This document shows positions 42,843 through 51,795 of a stretch of 64,000 bases of DNA, one piece after another (positions within the stretch are counted from its first letter, which is position 1; the number at the start of each line of letters is the position of its first letter). The DNA is taken from assembly GCA_028873975.1 (NCBI GenBank), contig JAPPMO010000119.1, positions 62,001 through 126,000 on the forward strand, given 5' to 3'. The notes below the pieces were generated by a model. That model ran no database searches and was not told the DNA's origin. It saw only the letters and a list, made by a program, of their open reading frames with translations. Both the position numbers and the translations under genes were made by a program. Source of the stretch: Chloroflexota bacterium (GTDB lineage: Bacteria; Chloroflexota; Anaerolineae; Aggregatilineales; Phototrophicaceae).

Positions 42843-44387
42843 TCACCCGGAACGTATCTGCCCCTTCACATCGAGCAGACCCAGCAGAAACTGACGAGGA
42901 TCATCAACATCGGGCAAGGGTTGCTGCCGCAGCGGTTCCATAAACGGGACATCGAAATAGCCCTCGCTGATGATGCGGTTGATCAACTTGGCGATATCGT
43001 TGTATTGCATGATGATGGCGTTGAGATAATGGTCGTTGCCGGTGACTTTCCACAGTTCCACTGCCGAGAGCAAGGCTTCCAGGTTGTGTATCAGCATACC
43101 AATCTTGTAGCGGTATTCCGGCTCGTGGGTAGCGCCGCGCGCTTGAATGGCATTGATGATCTGCCGGCTGGTCTTGATCGGCTTCGAGGCGTCGAGGGCG
43201 ACGGGCAGTTGGCAGCGTTTGACATAATCGGCGTAATCGAAGAAGGGCGGATGACGCGTCTCGCGACTGTTGTTGAGGATTTGCTTGCCCTCCAGCGGGA
43301 TGTAGGCATTGTCCCGCAGGGCAGCCATGCGTTCGGCGATGTCGCCCTGGTTCGCCGCGTCCAGGTAACGCCGCGCATGTTTATAGGTGAGCAGGGTATT
43401 AAGCGTATAATGCCCGTCGAATACCGGGTAGACGAAGGAGTCGATGGCATTGCCGCCAATGTTGGATTCCTTGAGGAATCCCTTGGACCCCGTGACCAGC
43501 AGATTTTGCGAGAGGATCTCGTTGCATTTGAGCAGCAGCCAGGACTTGAGCATGATGCCGTGAAACTGCAGGAAAGGACTGTCGCTGAAAGCCAGGGCGC
43601 GGAAAAACGTGAAATTGATATGCGCCGCTTGTTGAACGAGATTGTACAGCTGGCGGAAGACATTGCTGAAGCGAATGGGATTGTCGCCGAAGATATTCTT
43701 GCTCGAGAGATGATCGATAGCGGCGGGTAAGGAATCCGCGACCATGGATACGCCCATATAGGCGCAGTGGTATTTTGAGGGCAGAGCCATACGCTGCAAA
43801 ATTTCCAAGCCGCGCCCGACCTGGCCGATCAAGATGCCCGGTCCGTCAATCTCGAATTTGGTCAGCACCATGCTGCGCAGGACATGGGTTTCCAGCCGTT
43901 CCCAGTTCCTGGTGCTGCTGTGCGGCACGGCGAAGATGGACAGCGAGCGTGGTCCGTCCGCGGCGGGATCCACTTTGGCGATGACCGAGTGATAGTCGGC
44001 GTGGTAGGAATTATTGATCAGCCACTTCTGCCCCCGGATGTGGAAATGCTTTTCATTTGGATCGTCGCTTGTCGGCGTCGCTTGGGTCCTGACGCTTAGC
44101 AAGTCGGTACCCGTGTGCTCTTCGGTCCAGCTGAGGGTGAAGATCTGTCCCTTGAGTTTTGCCGCCAGCTCGTATTCTTCGCCGGCTACCAGCATCATAT
44201 ACGCCAGGCCGCTGGCGGCGCAGGCGGTCATGTAACTGGGATTGTTGCGGAAGAGACGTGTGGCTTCCAGCATGGAGCCCATTAAGTTGAAGGTAGGATA
44301 GACGTTATCCAGCACCGCCTTCATGCCTCTGCGCAAGCGCTGGTAATCAATGATGTCGCCGAAGTTGCGGTCTTTTACGATATCCAT
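42843..44387 (-). CDS. Acyl-CoA dehydrogenase-like protein, paralogue 1
   Basis: A 514-residue protein of the acyl-CoA dehydrogenase superfamily. The flavin-binding middle segment is recognisable from FTLSWTEEHTGTDLLSVRTQ (compare the TE..GSD pattern) and GQKWLINNSYHADY. C-terminal helices follow. It is longer than the usual 380-residue enzyme because of an extended C-terminus. Paralogue 2 lies directly upstream on the same strand and aligns over its whole length. The substrate is unknown; the general base glutamate could not be located with certainty. Confidence 0.75.
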   Translation of the reverse strand: MDIVKDRNFGDIIDYQRLRRGMKAVLDNVYPTFNLMGSMLEATRLFRNNPSYMTACAASGLAYMMLVAGEEYELAAKLKGQIFTLSWTEEHTGTDLLSVRTQATPTSDDPNEKHFHIRGQKWLINNSYHADYHSVIAKVDPAADGPRSLSIFAVPHSSTRNWERLETHVLRSMVLTKFEIDGPGILIGQVGRGLEILQRMALPSKYHCAYMGVSMVADSLPAAIDHLSSKNIFGDNPIRFSNVFRQLYNLVQQAAHINFTFFRALAFSDSPFLQFHGIMLKSWLLLKCNEILSQNLLVTGSKGFLKESNIGGNAIDSFVYPVFDGHYTLNTLLTYKHARRYLDAANQGDIAERMAALRDNAYIPLEGKQILNNSRETRHPPFFDYADYVKRCQLPVALDASKPIKTSRQIINAIQARGATHEPEYRYKIGMLIHNLEALLSAVELWKVTGNDHYLNAIIMQYNDIAKLINRIISEGYFDVPFMEPLRQQPLPDVDDPRQFLLGLLDVKGQIRSG

Positions 44388-44501
44388 GGTTCCTGGCAGA
44401 ATCCTAATGCAATCCAGTTATGCGCTTGACGAACCGACTTTGCAGCATACGATCCCCGCAGGCGCCCTCAACTTGCTGATCTGCCTCGCTTGCCTTGGCA
44501 G

Positions 44502-46064
44502 TCATTCCACAACAAGCGCTTCTTGACGAACGGAAAACTGTTCGACCAGATGATACAAGCGCAGCAAAAACTCGCGCGGCTTTTCAAACCGGCGCATGGG
44601 GCGCTGCCGCATCAATGTCAGGAATGGCGTCTTCAAGGCGCTCTCGCTGATTACGGAATTGAATTGATTGACGAAGGCGTTGTATTGCATGATCACGGCA
44701 TTCAGATACTCGTCCTCTTCTGTGGCTCGCCACATTTCGCAGGCGGCCAGCAAGGCCTCCATCCAATGGATCATGGTGCCCAATTTATATCGATGTTCTG
44801 GATCTGTGGTCAACTCGCGCGAGCTAAGTTCGTCAAAGAGCGATTGCATGGCCGCGACCACAGCGCGGGCATCAAGATTGATGGGCAGGTCCAGGTCCTC
44901 GATATATCCGGCGTAATCGAAGAAGTCGGGGTTGCGCAGCTTGCGCGAGGGCGCGCGGATTGGGTCGCCGGTCCCCGACATGGCGCCGCCCCCGCGCAAG
45001 ATGGACAGGCGTTTCTCTACGTTGGCGCGGCGGGTCGCCCCCAAGTAACGTCTCATGTGTTTGGCGGTCATCAAGGTGTTGATGGTGTAGTGACCGTCAA
45101 ATACGGGCAGCACAAATGAATCGATGGTGTTGCGCCCGATGACGGATTCCGCCAGGAATCCCTTGGAGCCGACCACCAGCAGGTTCTGCCCCAACAGTTC
45201 ATTGGCGCGCAGCAATAACCAGGACTTGAGCATCACGCCGTGGAATTGCAAGAAGCTGCCCGCGCTGAAGGCCAGGGCGCGATAATAGATGAAATTGAGC
45301 ACTGCGCCTTGCAGCACCAGGTTGTACATCTGCCGCAGGACGTTGCTGAAGTTGATCGGGTTTTCGTTGAAAATGCGTTTTTTGGACAGATGCTCAATGC
45401 CGGCGGGTATGGCTTCGTTGATCAGATTGATGCCGACGTAGGCGCACTGGTACTTGCTGGGCATCGCCATCCGCTGCAGGATTTGCAAGCCGTGTCCGGC
45501 TTTGCCCAAGAGCCGTCCGGGACCGTCAATATCGAAGGTGGTCAGCACCATTCTGCGCAAAACGTGGGTCTCCAGGCGTTCCCAGTTCTTGCAGCTGCTT
45601 TGCGGCACCAGGAAGATCGAAAGCGAACGCGGTCCGCCCGAATCCGGGTCGATCTTGGCGACGATCGTGTGATAGTCGGCATGGTAGGAGTTGTTGATCA
45701 GCCATTTTCTGCCCTTGATGTGATAATCGACGCAGTCGGGATCATCGTTGAGCGGCGTGGCGACGGTCCTCGCGCTTAAGAGGTCGGATCCGATCTCTTC
45801 TTCGGTCCAGCCCAGGGTGAACAAGCTGTCCTTCAGGTCTTCGGCGATCGCGTCTTCGCCAGCCGCGATCACCGTCATCCAGGCCAGCATGCTTGCGCCG
45901 GCGGCGATCATCAAGTCCGGTTCGTCGCCGTAAAGCTCGGTACCGACTTGCAGCGACTTGTGCATGTCGAAGTCTGGCAACAGCGCATCGTACAAGTGGC
46001 GGATCGACTCGCGCAGCTTGTCGAAATCCACGATATCGCCGAATCTCGAATCGTTTATGAACAT
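44502..46064 (-). CDS. Acyl-CoA dehydrogenase-like protein, paralogue 2
   Basis: A 520-residue paralogue of the gene at 42843, sharing FTLGWTEEEIGSDLLSARTV, GRKWLINNSYHADYHTIVAK, LETHVLRRMVLTTFDIDGPG and LQRMAMPSKYQCAYVGINLI. A tandem duplication is evident from order and similarity. Both proteins start with a D-F-x-D-x-(I/V)-D pattern (SRFGDIVDFDKLRESI). They are not like the short-chain enzymes of beta-oxidation and may work as a heteromer or on different acyl groups. A gap of 114 bases separates the two genes. Confidence 0.75.
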   Translation of the reverse strand: MFINDSRFGDIVDFDKLRESIRHLYDALLPDFDMHKSLQVGTELYGDEPDLMIAAGASMLAWMTVIAAGEDAIAEDLKDSLFTLGWTEEEIGSDLLSARTVATPLNDDPDCVDYHIKGRKWLINNSYHADYHTIVAKIDPDSGGPRSLSIFLVPQSSCKNWERLETHVLRRMVLTTFDIDGPGRLLGKAGHGLQILQRMAMPSKYQCAYVGINLINEAIPAGIEHLSKKRIFNENPINFSNVLRQMYNLVLQGAVLNFIYYRALAFSAGSFLQFHGVMLKSWLLLRANELLGQNLLVVGSKGFLAESVIGRNTIDSFVLPVFDGHYTINTLMTAKHMRRYLGATRRANVEKRLSILRGGGAMSGTGDPIRAPSRKLRNPDFFDYAGYIEDLDLPINLDARAVVAAMQSLFDELSSRELTTDPEHRYKLGTMIHWMEALLAACEMWRATEEDEYLNAVIMQYNAFVNQFNSVISESALKTPFLTLMRQRPMRRFEKPREFLLRLYHLVEQFSVRQEALVVE

Positions 46065-46207
46065 ATAAATTCCAACTGATCGTTACCAGCGGGCTAGTAT
46101 ACGGTCATTTCCATTTCATAACAAGTTAGCGCCTGTCCGGCGCCATAAAGGAAAATTTTCACAAGCGTCTATGGCTTAGAACACTTTGAAACTTGGCAAG
46201 CTACGCA

Positions 46208-46876
46208 TTAAGCCTCGCGCACTGTTTTGACGATTTCGCGCAGTTGACGATCAAAGTTGGGATCGGCCGCTTTGAATTCCTGCCCGCTGATCACCAGGGG
46301 CGCGCCAAAGACGACGATTTCCGCGCCCATCCGCAGCGTTTCTATGGCCTGCGGAACGCTCAAGCCGCCGACTGCTTGCACGGGGATATCAACCGCGTCC
46401 AGGATAGCGGGCAGGTCGTCGAGTGGGCTGAGGCCCGGGATCATATTGCGCTCGTCGAAGCCGGTGTGCACGATGATATAGTCCACGCCCAGCGCTTGCG
46501 CTTCTCGCGCGCGGAGCGCTTTATCGGGGCAGAGCATGACATCGCACATCACTTGTTTGCCGTAGCGCTTTGCCATGTTGACTTGCTCAATGATGCTGGC
46601 GTCGTGCGCCTGACCCATGACGACCACCATATCGCCGCCGGCTTTGAACATCATCTCCGCTTCCAGCCCGGCGCCATCCATGGTCTTGAGATCCACAACA
46701 ATCGGCGTATCGGGGAAGGCTGCGCGGAAAGCGCGCACGGCGTGCAGACCTTCCGCCAGCAATAGCGGCGTGCCGACTTCGAGCCAATCAACGCCCGCTT
46801 TCACCGAAGCTCGCGCCAATGCCAGCGCCTCTTCGAGGTCAATGACATCGATTGAAATCTGGATCTTGGCATCCAT
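46208..46876 (-). CDS. 3-hexulose-6-phosphate synthase / 3-keto-L-gulonate-6-phosphate decarboxylase-like protein
   Basis: A 222-residue beta/alpha-barrel of the orotidine-5'-phosphate decarboxylase suprafamily. The catalytic DxKxxD motif is VDLKTMDGAG (D62, K64, D67). The phosphate-binding end reads VQAVGGLSVPQ and GAEIVVFGAPLV. HPS makes a hexulose phosphate from formaldehyde and ribulose-5-phosphate; KGPDC decarboxylates 3-keto-gulonate-6-phosphate to xylulose-5-phosphate. No HPI isomerase is next to it, so a KGPDC-like role in sugar-acid catabolism is slightly preferred. The zinc alcohol dehydrogenase gene lies 23 bases upstream on the same strand. Confidence 0.83.
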   Translation of the reverse strand: MDAKIQISIDVIDLEEALALARASVKAGVDWLEVGTPLLLAEGLHAVRAFRAAFPDTPIVVDLKTMDGAGLEAEMMFKAGGDMVVVMGQAHDASIIEQVNMAKRYGKQVMCDVMLCPDKALRAREAQALGVDYIIVHTGFDERNMIPGLSPLDDLPAILDAVDIPVQAVGGLSVPQAIETLRMGAEIVVFGAPLVISGQEFKAADPNFDRQLREIVKTVREA

Positions 46877-46899
46877 AGCTATTCCTTCGTTTGCGTTGT

Positions 46900-47943
46900 C
46901 TAGGCGGGCAAAAGAACCGACTTGACATTGCTGCCGGCTTCCATCTCTTCAAAGGCTTCGACCCAGTCGCCCAGGGGATAAACGCCGCCGATGATCAATT
47001 CCAGATCAATCTGCCCGGAAGACAGCAAGCCAAGCGCGCGTTCCCAGGTCGAATAGAGGTGGCTGAAGCTGCCTTGCAGCGTCACGGCTTTTTGCACCAG
47101 CGGGTCCAGGTTGAAGCTTAGCGGCTGCGGTCCCCAGCCGATCTTGGTGATGACGCCATTGGGGCGGACCATTTCCAGAGCCGATTGCAAGGCGATGCTG
47201 ACGCCGGTGCAGTCGACGATCAAGTCGGCGCCGTAACCGTCGCCCAGCGAACGGACTAATTCGACCGGGTCGTCTTCGTCAATGTTGAGCGTCTTGGTCG
47301 CGCCAATCTGTTCCGCGATGCCCAAGCGCTGTTTGTCAAGATCCGTGCCGAGCATGATGATCTCGCTGGCGCCGCGCAGCTTGGCCACGAAGAGCGCCAT
47401 CATGCCGATCGGTCCCGGACCCTGGATCACGACCGTGTCGCCGGGACGCAGCGCAGGCGTCTTTTCCACCAGCGCGTTGTAGGCGACGCAAATCGGTTCG
47501 GTGAGCGCGGCATATTCAAAGGGCACATTGGTCGGGATGTGATGCAGGATCCCTTGCCGGGCGGTGACAAAGCGGGTGAAAGCGCCGTCGTAAAGAGCGC
47601 CGTAACCCAAGCGATGCGGACATTGATTGTAGTCCCCCGCGTGGCAGAAAACACAATCGCCGCAGATCTCGGCCGCTGTCTCGACGGCGACGCGGTCGCC
47701 GATCTGGAAGCCTGTCACTTCGGCGCCGACAGCCGCGACTGTGCCGCAGAATTCGTGCCCCAACACCAGAGGCAGCTTGATCGTCCAGCTCTGATGATCG
47801 CGCCACATGTGCAGGTCGCTGCCACAGACCCCCGCCGCCCGCACTTCCACCACGACCTCGCCGGGAACGGGATCCGGCGGCTGCGGGATATCGCGGATCT
47901 CGACATTTTTGTCCTCACGTCCGAACTTGACTAGGGCTTCCAT
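46900..47943 (-). CDS. Zinc-dependent alcohol/polyol dehydrogenase
   Basis: A 347-residue medium-chain dehydrogenase. Catalytic zinc ligands are C40 (GVCGSDLH) and H63-E64 (LGHEFCG); the structural zinc cysteines are C94, C97, C100 and C108 (ICGDCVFCHAGDYNQC). The cofactor site is VVIQGPGPIGMMALFVAKLR. The ATG at 47943 is chosen, with GGAGG five to ten bases upstream. It resembles sorbitol/threonine dehydrogenases and probably oxidises a sugar alcohol or hydroxy acid. Its start lies 14 bases after the end of a methylase-HNH remnant, so that lost gene was once its upstream neighbour. Confidence 0.9.
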   Translation of the reverse strand: MEALVKFGREDKNVEIRDIPQPPDPVPGEVVVEVRAAGVCGSDLHMWRDHQSWTIKLPLVLGHEFCGTVAAVGAEVTGFQIGDRVAVETAAEICGDCVFCHAGDYNQCPHRLGYGALYDGAFTRFVTARQGILHHIPTNVPFEYAALTEPICVAYNALVEKTPALRPGDTVVIQGPGPIGMMALFVAKLRGASEIIMLGTDLDKQRLGIAEQIGATKTLNIDEDDPVELVRSLGDGYGADLIVDCTGVSIALQSALEMVRPNGVITKIGWGPQPLSFNLDPLVQKAVTLQGSFSHLYSTWERALGLLSSGQIDLELIIGGVYPLGDWVEAFEEMEAGSNVKSVLLPA

Positions 47944-47957
47944 GTCGCCATCCTCCG

Positions 47958-48044
47958 CTAAACTTGGGCTGCTCGCCACTCTGCCATAGTCTTGCTGCCT
48001 TTGCTTTTATTGCAGTGCGTGCATAGCAGCTGCAAGTTCTCGCT
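47958..48044 (-). pseudogene. C-terminal remnant of a methylase-HNH gene
   Basis: The minus strand encodes 28 residues, beginning SENLQLLCTHCNKSKG and ending AEWRAAQV before a TAG at 47958. The pattern NLQLLC-x-x-C-N is the typical end of an HNH domain with its second zinc cysteine pair; the same place in the intact fusion at 19521 reads ILLCRPCNGRK. Sequence before residue 1 has no similarity to the family. The matching N-terminal piece lies at 50309, on the other side of an R-M module, on the same strand and in the right order. Confidence 0.75.
48033..48043. repeat. Short junction repeat, left side of R-M module
   Basis: The bases caagttctcgc match caagttactcgc at 50305-50316 on the other side of the module with one base missing. 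They lie exactly where each methylase-HNH remnant stops. Confidence 0.55.
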
Positions 48045-48122
48045 ACGACAGTATTTTGAGAATCGGACAAATTGATTATAATTCTTGCTAGTTGCCGGGG
48101 CATTGGATTCCTAATCATAACA

Positions 48123-49352
48123 ATGAATTCATTTTCAACTGTTGGTATTGATCGCCAAGCAATTGCACAGCGCCAGCTAAATATTAAGAATAAGATTAGA
48201 AGTAACCCGCTAAAATGGAATGGGCAATTTTCGCCACAATTGGTAGAAGTGTTGCTAGGCAAGTTTGCAAGAAGCACCGACATTGTGCTGGATCCATTTG
48301 TTGGCAGTGGTACGGTTCTCCTTGAAGCCTCAAAACGCGGGAATACTGCATTCGGAAGCGAAATCAATCCTGCCGCATATATTCTGTCTAATCTCTATTC
48401 TTTTGTAAACTTGCCGCAGAATCTTCGAAAATCATCAATCTCCAACATAGAAAAGTCAATAAACGAGATATTTCCATCTCCGCTTTTTGCGACAATGAAG
48501 CGACCTATAGAAGACAAGAATGGACTGAAAAGGTCTTTACGCCACCTATTGGAGCAAGATAATAACAAAAGAGAAGTTGATCTTATCAACGCCTTGATTA
48601 TCTTACTGGATTTGTACCAAAAAAATATCAGTGAGCAAAAGGTATTCGCGACTTGGGGACGCATCAAACATTTGGTCAATACATTGCCATATTCGTCCTC
48701 ATTGGCAAAAGTTTTTCATACTGACGCTCGTCGCATTCCACTACCACGTCAATCAGTTGACCTAGTTATTACTTCACCACCGTACATCAATGTATTCAAT
48801 TATCATCAGCAATATCGCGCCTCCGCTGAGTTCTTAAACTGGAATATTTTGAACGCCGCGAAATCTGAAATCGGCTCCAATCGAAAACATCGTGGAAATA
48901 GATTTCTTACTGTAATTCAATATTGCCTTGATTTAGCTCAGTGTCTTGCCGAGCTGCAAAGGCTTTGTAAGCAAGATTCAAAATTGATATTCGTGATCGG
49001 CCGGCTCTCCACAGTCCGCGGAACGCCATTCTATAACGGCGAGATATTAGCGGAAGTGTTTTTGCGTTCTTTTGAAGTTAGCCTGGATATGCGACAAGAG
49101 CGAGTATTCAAGAATCGCTTTGGTCAAGAAATTTTTGAAGATATATTACACTTTTCATTTCGAGATTTGCGACAGCATGTAAATGCGAATCAGCTTGATT
49201 CTGCTAGACAAGTTGCGGAAGAGGTTTTGATATCTGCTTTGCCTCAATCCACTGCTGATACCCGCAAGGATATCGAAAGCGCTTTGATGAAACTTAGGCT
49301 TGTCAAACCGTCTCCCATTTACCATACGCTTGGTAACTTAGAAGCATCATGA
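48123..49352 (+). CDS. DNA methyltransferase of a type II R-M system (AdoMet motif first)
   Basis: A 409-residue DNA methyltransferase. Motif I DPFVGSGTV is at residues 57-65 and catalytic motif IV TSPPY at 217-221, the order of alpha/gamma-like enzymes; SPPY suggests N4-cytosine methylation. ATG 48123 is the likely start (MNSFSTVGIDRQ); an upstream frame to 48072 has no ribosome-binding site. The gene is strongly AT-rich. Its 3' end overlaps the nuclease gene by four bases. With the nuclease it forms a unit that interrupts an older methylase-HNH gene. Confidence 0.87.
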   Translation: MNSFSTVGIDRQAIAQRQLNIKNKIRSNPLKWNGQFSPQLVEVLLGKFARSTDIVLDPFVGSGTVLLEASKRGNTAFGSEINPAAYILSNLYSFVNLPQNLRKSSISNIEKSINEIFPSPLFATMKRPIEDKNGLKRSLRHLLEQDNNKREVDLINALIILLDLYQKNISEQKVFATWGRIKHLVNTLPYSSSLAKVFHTDARRIPLPRQSVDLVITSPPYINVFNYHQQYRASAEFLNWNILNAAKSEIGSNRKHRGNRFLTVIQYCLDLAQCLAELQRLCKQDSKLIFVIGRLSTVRGTPFYNGEILAEVFLRSFEVSLDMRQERVFKNRFGQEIFEDILHFSFRDLRQHVNANQLDSARQVAEEVLISALPQSTADTRKDIESALMKLRLVKPSPIYHTLGNLEAS

Positions 49353-50260
49353 TAGATTACCCGAGACCTCATGGGGATAAACTAGCTGCGCTTATGGCGA
49401 ATGCGAAATTGCCAGGTTCTGACGCGCAGCGGATCCGAGAAGCTTTAGAACGCTATGAACAATGGCGATATGAGTTAATTCATCTTGAGGATGGACTGAG
49501 TGAGTGTCTGCCAAAGGCTGTGAATCTGCTTAATGCTTATAAATATTTTATGGACAAAGAGTTGATATTCGATAGTCCGAATGATTTCCTGTATCGGCAA
49601 AAAGGACAGCTAAAGTTGGACAATACAGTTATAGAAGAGTTCTTGCCCATATTCATCCCTAAGATTTTGCAATCAGATTTGGAGGGGACGAGTCTACAAT
49701 TTGGCTCATATTCATGCTTTGCAGGCGTTTATTTCACATCTACTTTACCGCACATCGAGAAAGGCGGTGGTCTAAAAATAAGACAGAAAAATCAAGATTT
49801 CGTTGTTAGCAGACCGCTGTTTGTTCGCGCATCGCATCATAAAGATTTTGCGGATGCAATAACTACACAGACAAACCTTGCCTATATGGCGGCGGAATGC
49901 AAGACCAATTTGGACAAGACTATGTTTCAGGAAGCGGCCGCAACCGCGCTTGATTTGAAAGCAAGCGTACCATCTGCGAAGTATTTCTTGCTGTGCGAAT
50001 GGCTCGATATGACACCGATTAGCAGCAGCTTAACCGCAATTGATGAAATCATTGTGTTGCGCAAGGCTAAACGAATCTCTTCTGATGTTCGGAGACTTTT
50101 CTCCACTGCGGCTGGTCGCGAAAGTAATCGCAATTACTTCGAGCGATACTTGCGTTCTAATCCTTTTCGAGAAGATACACTGGCGCGATTTGCTAATCAT
50201 ATAAACCGTCTGATAAGAGACACACCCGAGGACGAAGTTCTTAAGCGCGGACATTTTTAG
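49349..50260 (+). CDS. Type II restriction endonuclease, possibly Bpu10I family
   Basis: A 303-residue protein coupled to the methylase by an ATGA overlap. The nuclease core is visible as an acidic segment followed by AECKTNLDKTMFQEA at residues 182-196, with E183 and K185 as the (D/E)xK pair and Q194/E195 further on. This pattern reminds me of the Bpu10I family, but this is from memory only. The gene is AT-rich. The tail (RHGDLRRL-free, ending DEVLKRGHF) is not informative. The target sequence is unknown. Confidence 0.68.
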   Translation: MIDYPRPHGDKLAALMANAKLPGSDAQRIREALERYEQWRYELIHLEDGLSECLPKAVNLLNAYKYFMDKELIFDSPNDFLYRQKGQLKLDNTVIEEFLPIFIPKILQSDLEGTSLQFGSYSCFAGVYFTSTLPHIEKGGGLKIRQKNQDFVVSRPLFVRASHHKDFADAITTQTNLAYMAAECKTNLDKTMFQEAAATALDLKASVPSAKYFLLCEWLDMTPISSSLTAIDEIIVLRKAKRISSDVRRLFSTAAGRESNRNYFERYLRSNPFREDTLARFANHINRLIRDTPEDEVLKRGHF

Positions 50261-50304
50261 CGGACAGTGGTAGCTGCAACGTCGACCCGAAAACATCAGC
50301 CCGA

Positions 50305-50316
50305 CAAGTTACTCGC
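50305..50316. repeat. Short junction repeat, right side of R-M module
   Basis: The bases caagttactcgc match the 11-base tract at 48033. They mark the end of the N-terminal methylase remnant. Confidence 0.55.
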
Positions 50317-50458
50317 CGATGGGCGCGGCGTAGTCTTCGTTGGAATTGAAGGGCGGGTCGAGGTAGATGAGGTCGACGCAGCCGCTATTGATGCCGCGCA
50401 TGACGGGTAGATTGTCGCCCGTCCAGACGGTGCCGCTGGCGAAGTTGGCTTGGGTCAT
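50309..50458 (-). pseudogene. N-terminal remnant of a DNA methyltransferase
   Basis: Forty-nine residues beginning MTQANFASGTVWTGDNLPVM and containing the catalytic motif IV and its lead-in (LIYLDPPFNSN, then YAAPIG). In intact members of this methylase family the sequence goes on after AAPIG for several hundred residues; here it stops at GE and a TAA at 50309. The resemblance to the intact fusion at 19521 (YHGDNLEFLRGIN, ATDPPFNKN) is clear. With the HNH piece at 47958 it forms the two ends of one gene interrupted by the R-M module. Confidence 0.8.
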
Positions 50459-50490
50459 TTGCTTCGCGTTTCTTCTGCATTCTCTGCAGT

Positions 50491-51381
50491 TCAAAAATAC
50501 TTCTCGCGCATCGTTTTGAGAAAGTCAATCGACGCGCGCATCTCGTCCATGCCGTTCATGCCATCCTCAATGCTGACCCAGCCCGTGTAGCCGACATCGC
50601 TGAGGATCTGAAAGATCATGTCGTAGTCGTTCAAGCCCCGGCCCGTGACGCCGTGCTGCAAGCCTTCAAAATAGCCGACGCTGCCATCACTCTCGCGCAG
50701 GTCTTCCAAGCTGTAGCCTTCCAGCAGATAGCGGTCGCTGGCGTGCATGCTGACCACGCGGTCGGCGACGGCGCGCAGCAATGCGATGGGATCATCGCCG
50801 GCGACGATGGCGTTGGACGGGTCGTACTGGACGCCGAAATGCTCGCGCTCGGGGATGGCGTTCAGCAATTCCAGGAAGACGTCCATCTTCTGCGCGAACT
50901 CCGGATATGCCCAGAATCCGTCCTTATAGTGGTTCTCCAAGCCGAGAACGACATTGTGCTCCCGCGCCACCGGCAGCACTGCTTCAATACATTCGACCAC
51001 CCATTGCAAACCTTGTTCGCGGCTGACATCGGGGTAACGCTGCCCGCTGAGCACGCGGCAGACCGCGCCGTCGCCGCCCAGCAGTTGGGTAATGCGGATC
51101 ATGCGCGCTTCTTTGTCCACAGCTTTGGCGCGTTCCCCGGCGTCGGGGTGGGTGAAGTTGGGCGAGCAGCAGAGCATGGGCATGGCGAAGCCGGCGCCGG
51201 CGATGGCCTCGCCCAATTGCCGGATATAGCTGTCATCGAGACTGGTGAAGAAGCCCTCGTACATTTCCAGCCCCTCTGCGCCCAGGTTCTTCGCCATTTC
51301 GATCCAGTCGAAGACGGTCATGCCGCCGTCGCTCGAGATTTCCTCCAGGTAGCATTTGGGAAAAGCCGATATCTTCATCAC
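50491..51381 (-). CDS. Sugar phosphate isomerase/epimerase-like TIM-barrel protein
   Basis: A 296-residue protein of the xylose isomerase-like TIM-barrel (AP_endonuc_2) family. The metal ligands are expected at the glutamate of VLGLENHYKDGF, the aspartate of GVQYDPSNAI, the histidine of VVSMHASDRYL and the glutamate of WVSIEDGMNG. No signal peptide. Such proteins isomerise or epimerise sugars and related compounds. It is followed on the same strand by the methylase-HNH remnant and, before the insertion, would have been in one run with the zinc dehydrogenase. Confidence 0.86.
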   Translation of the reverse strand: MMKISAFPKCYLEEISSDGGMTVFDWIEMAKNLGAEGLEMYEGFFTSLDDSYIRQLGEAIAGAGFAMPMLCCSPNFTHPDAGERAKAVDKEARMIRITQLLGGDGAVCRVLSGQRYPDVSREQGLQWVVECIEAVLPVAREHNVVLGLENHYKDGFWAYPEFAQKMDVFLELLNAIPEREHFGVQYDPSNAIVAGDDPIALLRAVADRVVSMHASDRYLLEGYSLEDLRESDGSVGYFEGLQHGVTGRGLNDYDMIFQILSDVGYTGWVSIEDGMNGMDEMRASIDFLKTMREKYF

Positions 51382-51408
51382 CGGTCCTTGATTTGCGGGT
51401 TTTTGAGA

Positions 51409-51795
51409 TCAGGTGCCGCAAGCGCTCGAGATAATGATGCGGCTGCCCGCGCTGTTTTCCAGCGGCTGCACAAAGGATTCGGTCCAAGCCAGGCCGCGCG
51501 TCTTGCCAGCATCGAGCGTCTCCAGGCGCTTGTTTCGATAGAATTGTTTCACCGTCTCGACATCATCTGTCGATTCCATGATCCACATGGTCTCGCCCAG
51601 GGCGCGGGGACGGAACAGGGCGTACTCGACTGAAACGGTCTCGCCGTTGGGATAGAGCGGCGCCCACCAATTTTCGATATCGTAACCGCACTTGATATCG
51701 GCGAGCAGGATGATTGCAGCGATGAACAGGACTGCGGTTCCGACCATGATGATTGCGGTCTTCAAGCAGCCGGCTTGGTTGCGGGTGGCTTCCAC
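51409..51795 (-). CDS. Small membrane-anchored protein
   Basis: A 128-residue protein with one N-terminal hydrophobic segment (residues 13-31, TAIIMVGTAVLFIAAIILLA) and a soluble outer part that contains two cysteines. No family recognised. It lies 27 bases upstream of the TIM-barrel gene on the same strand. It starts with MEATRNQAG; a GAAGATACG run upstream is a weak ribosome-binding site. Confidence 0.55.
   Translation of the reverse strand: MEATRNQAGCLKTAIIMVGTAVLFIAAIILLADIKCGYDIENWWAPLYPNGETVSVEYALFRPRALGETMWIMESTDDVETVKQFYRNKRLETLDAGKTRGLAWTESFVQPLENSAGSRIIISSACGT

Noticed and set aside
47915..48367. Minus-strand open frame of 150 codons at the start of the third R-M module
   Set aside because: It is in a different frame from the HNH remnant, overlaps the methylase gene and has no similarity to known proteins.
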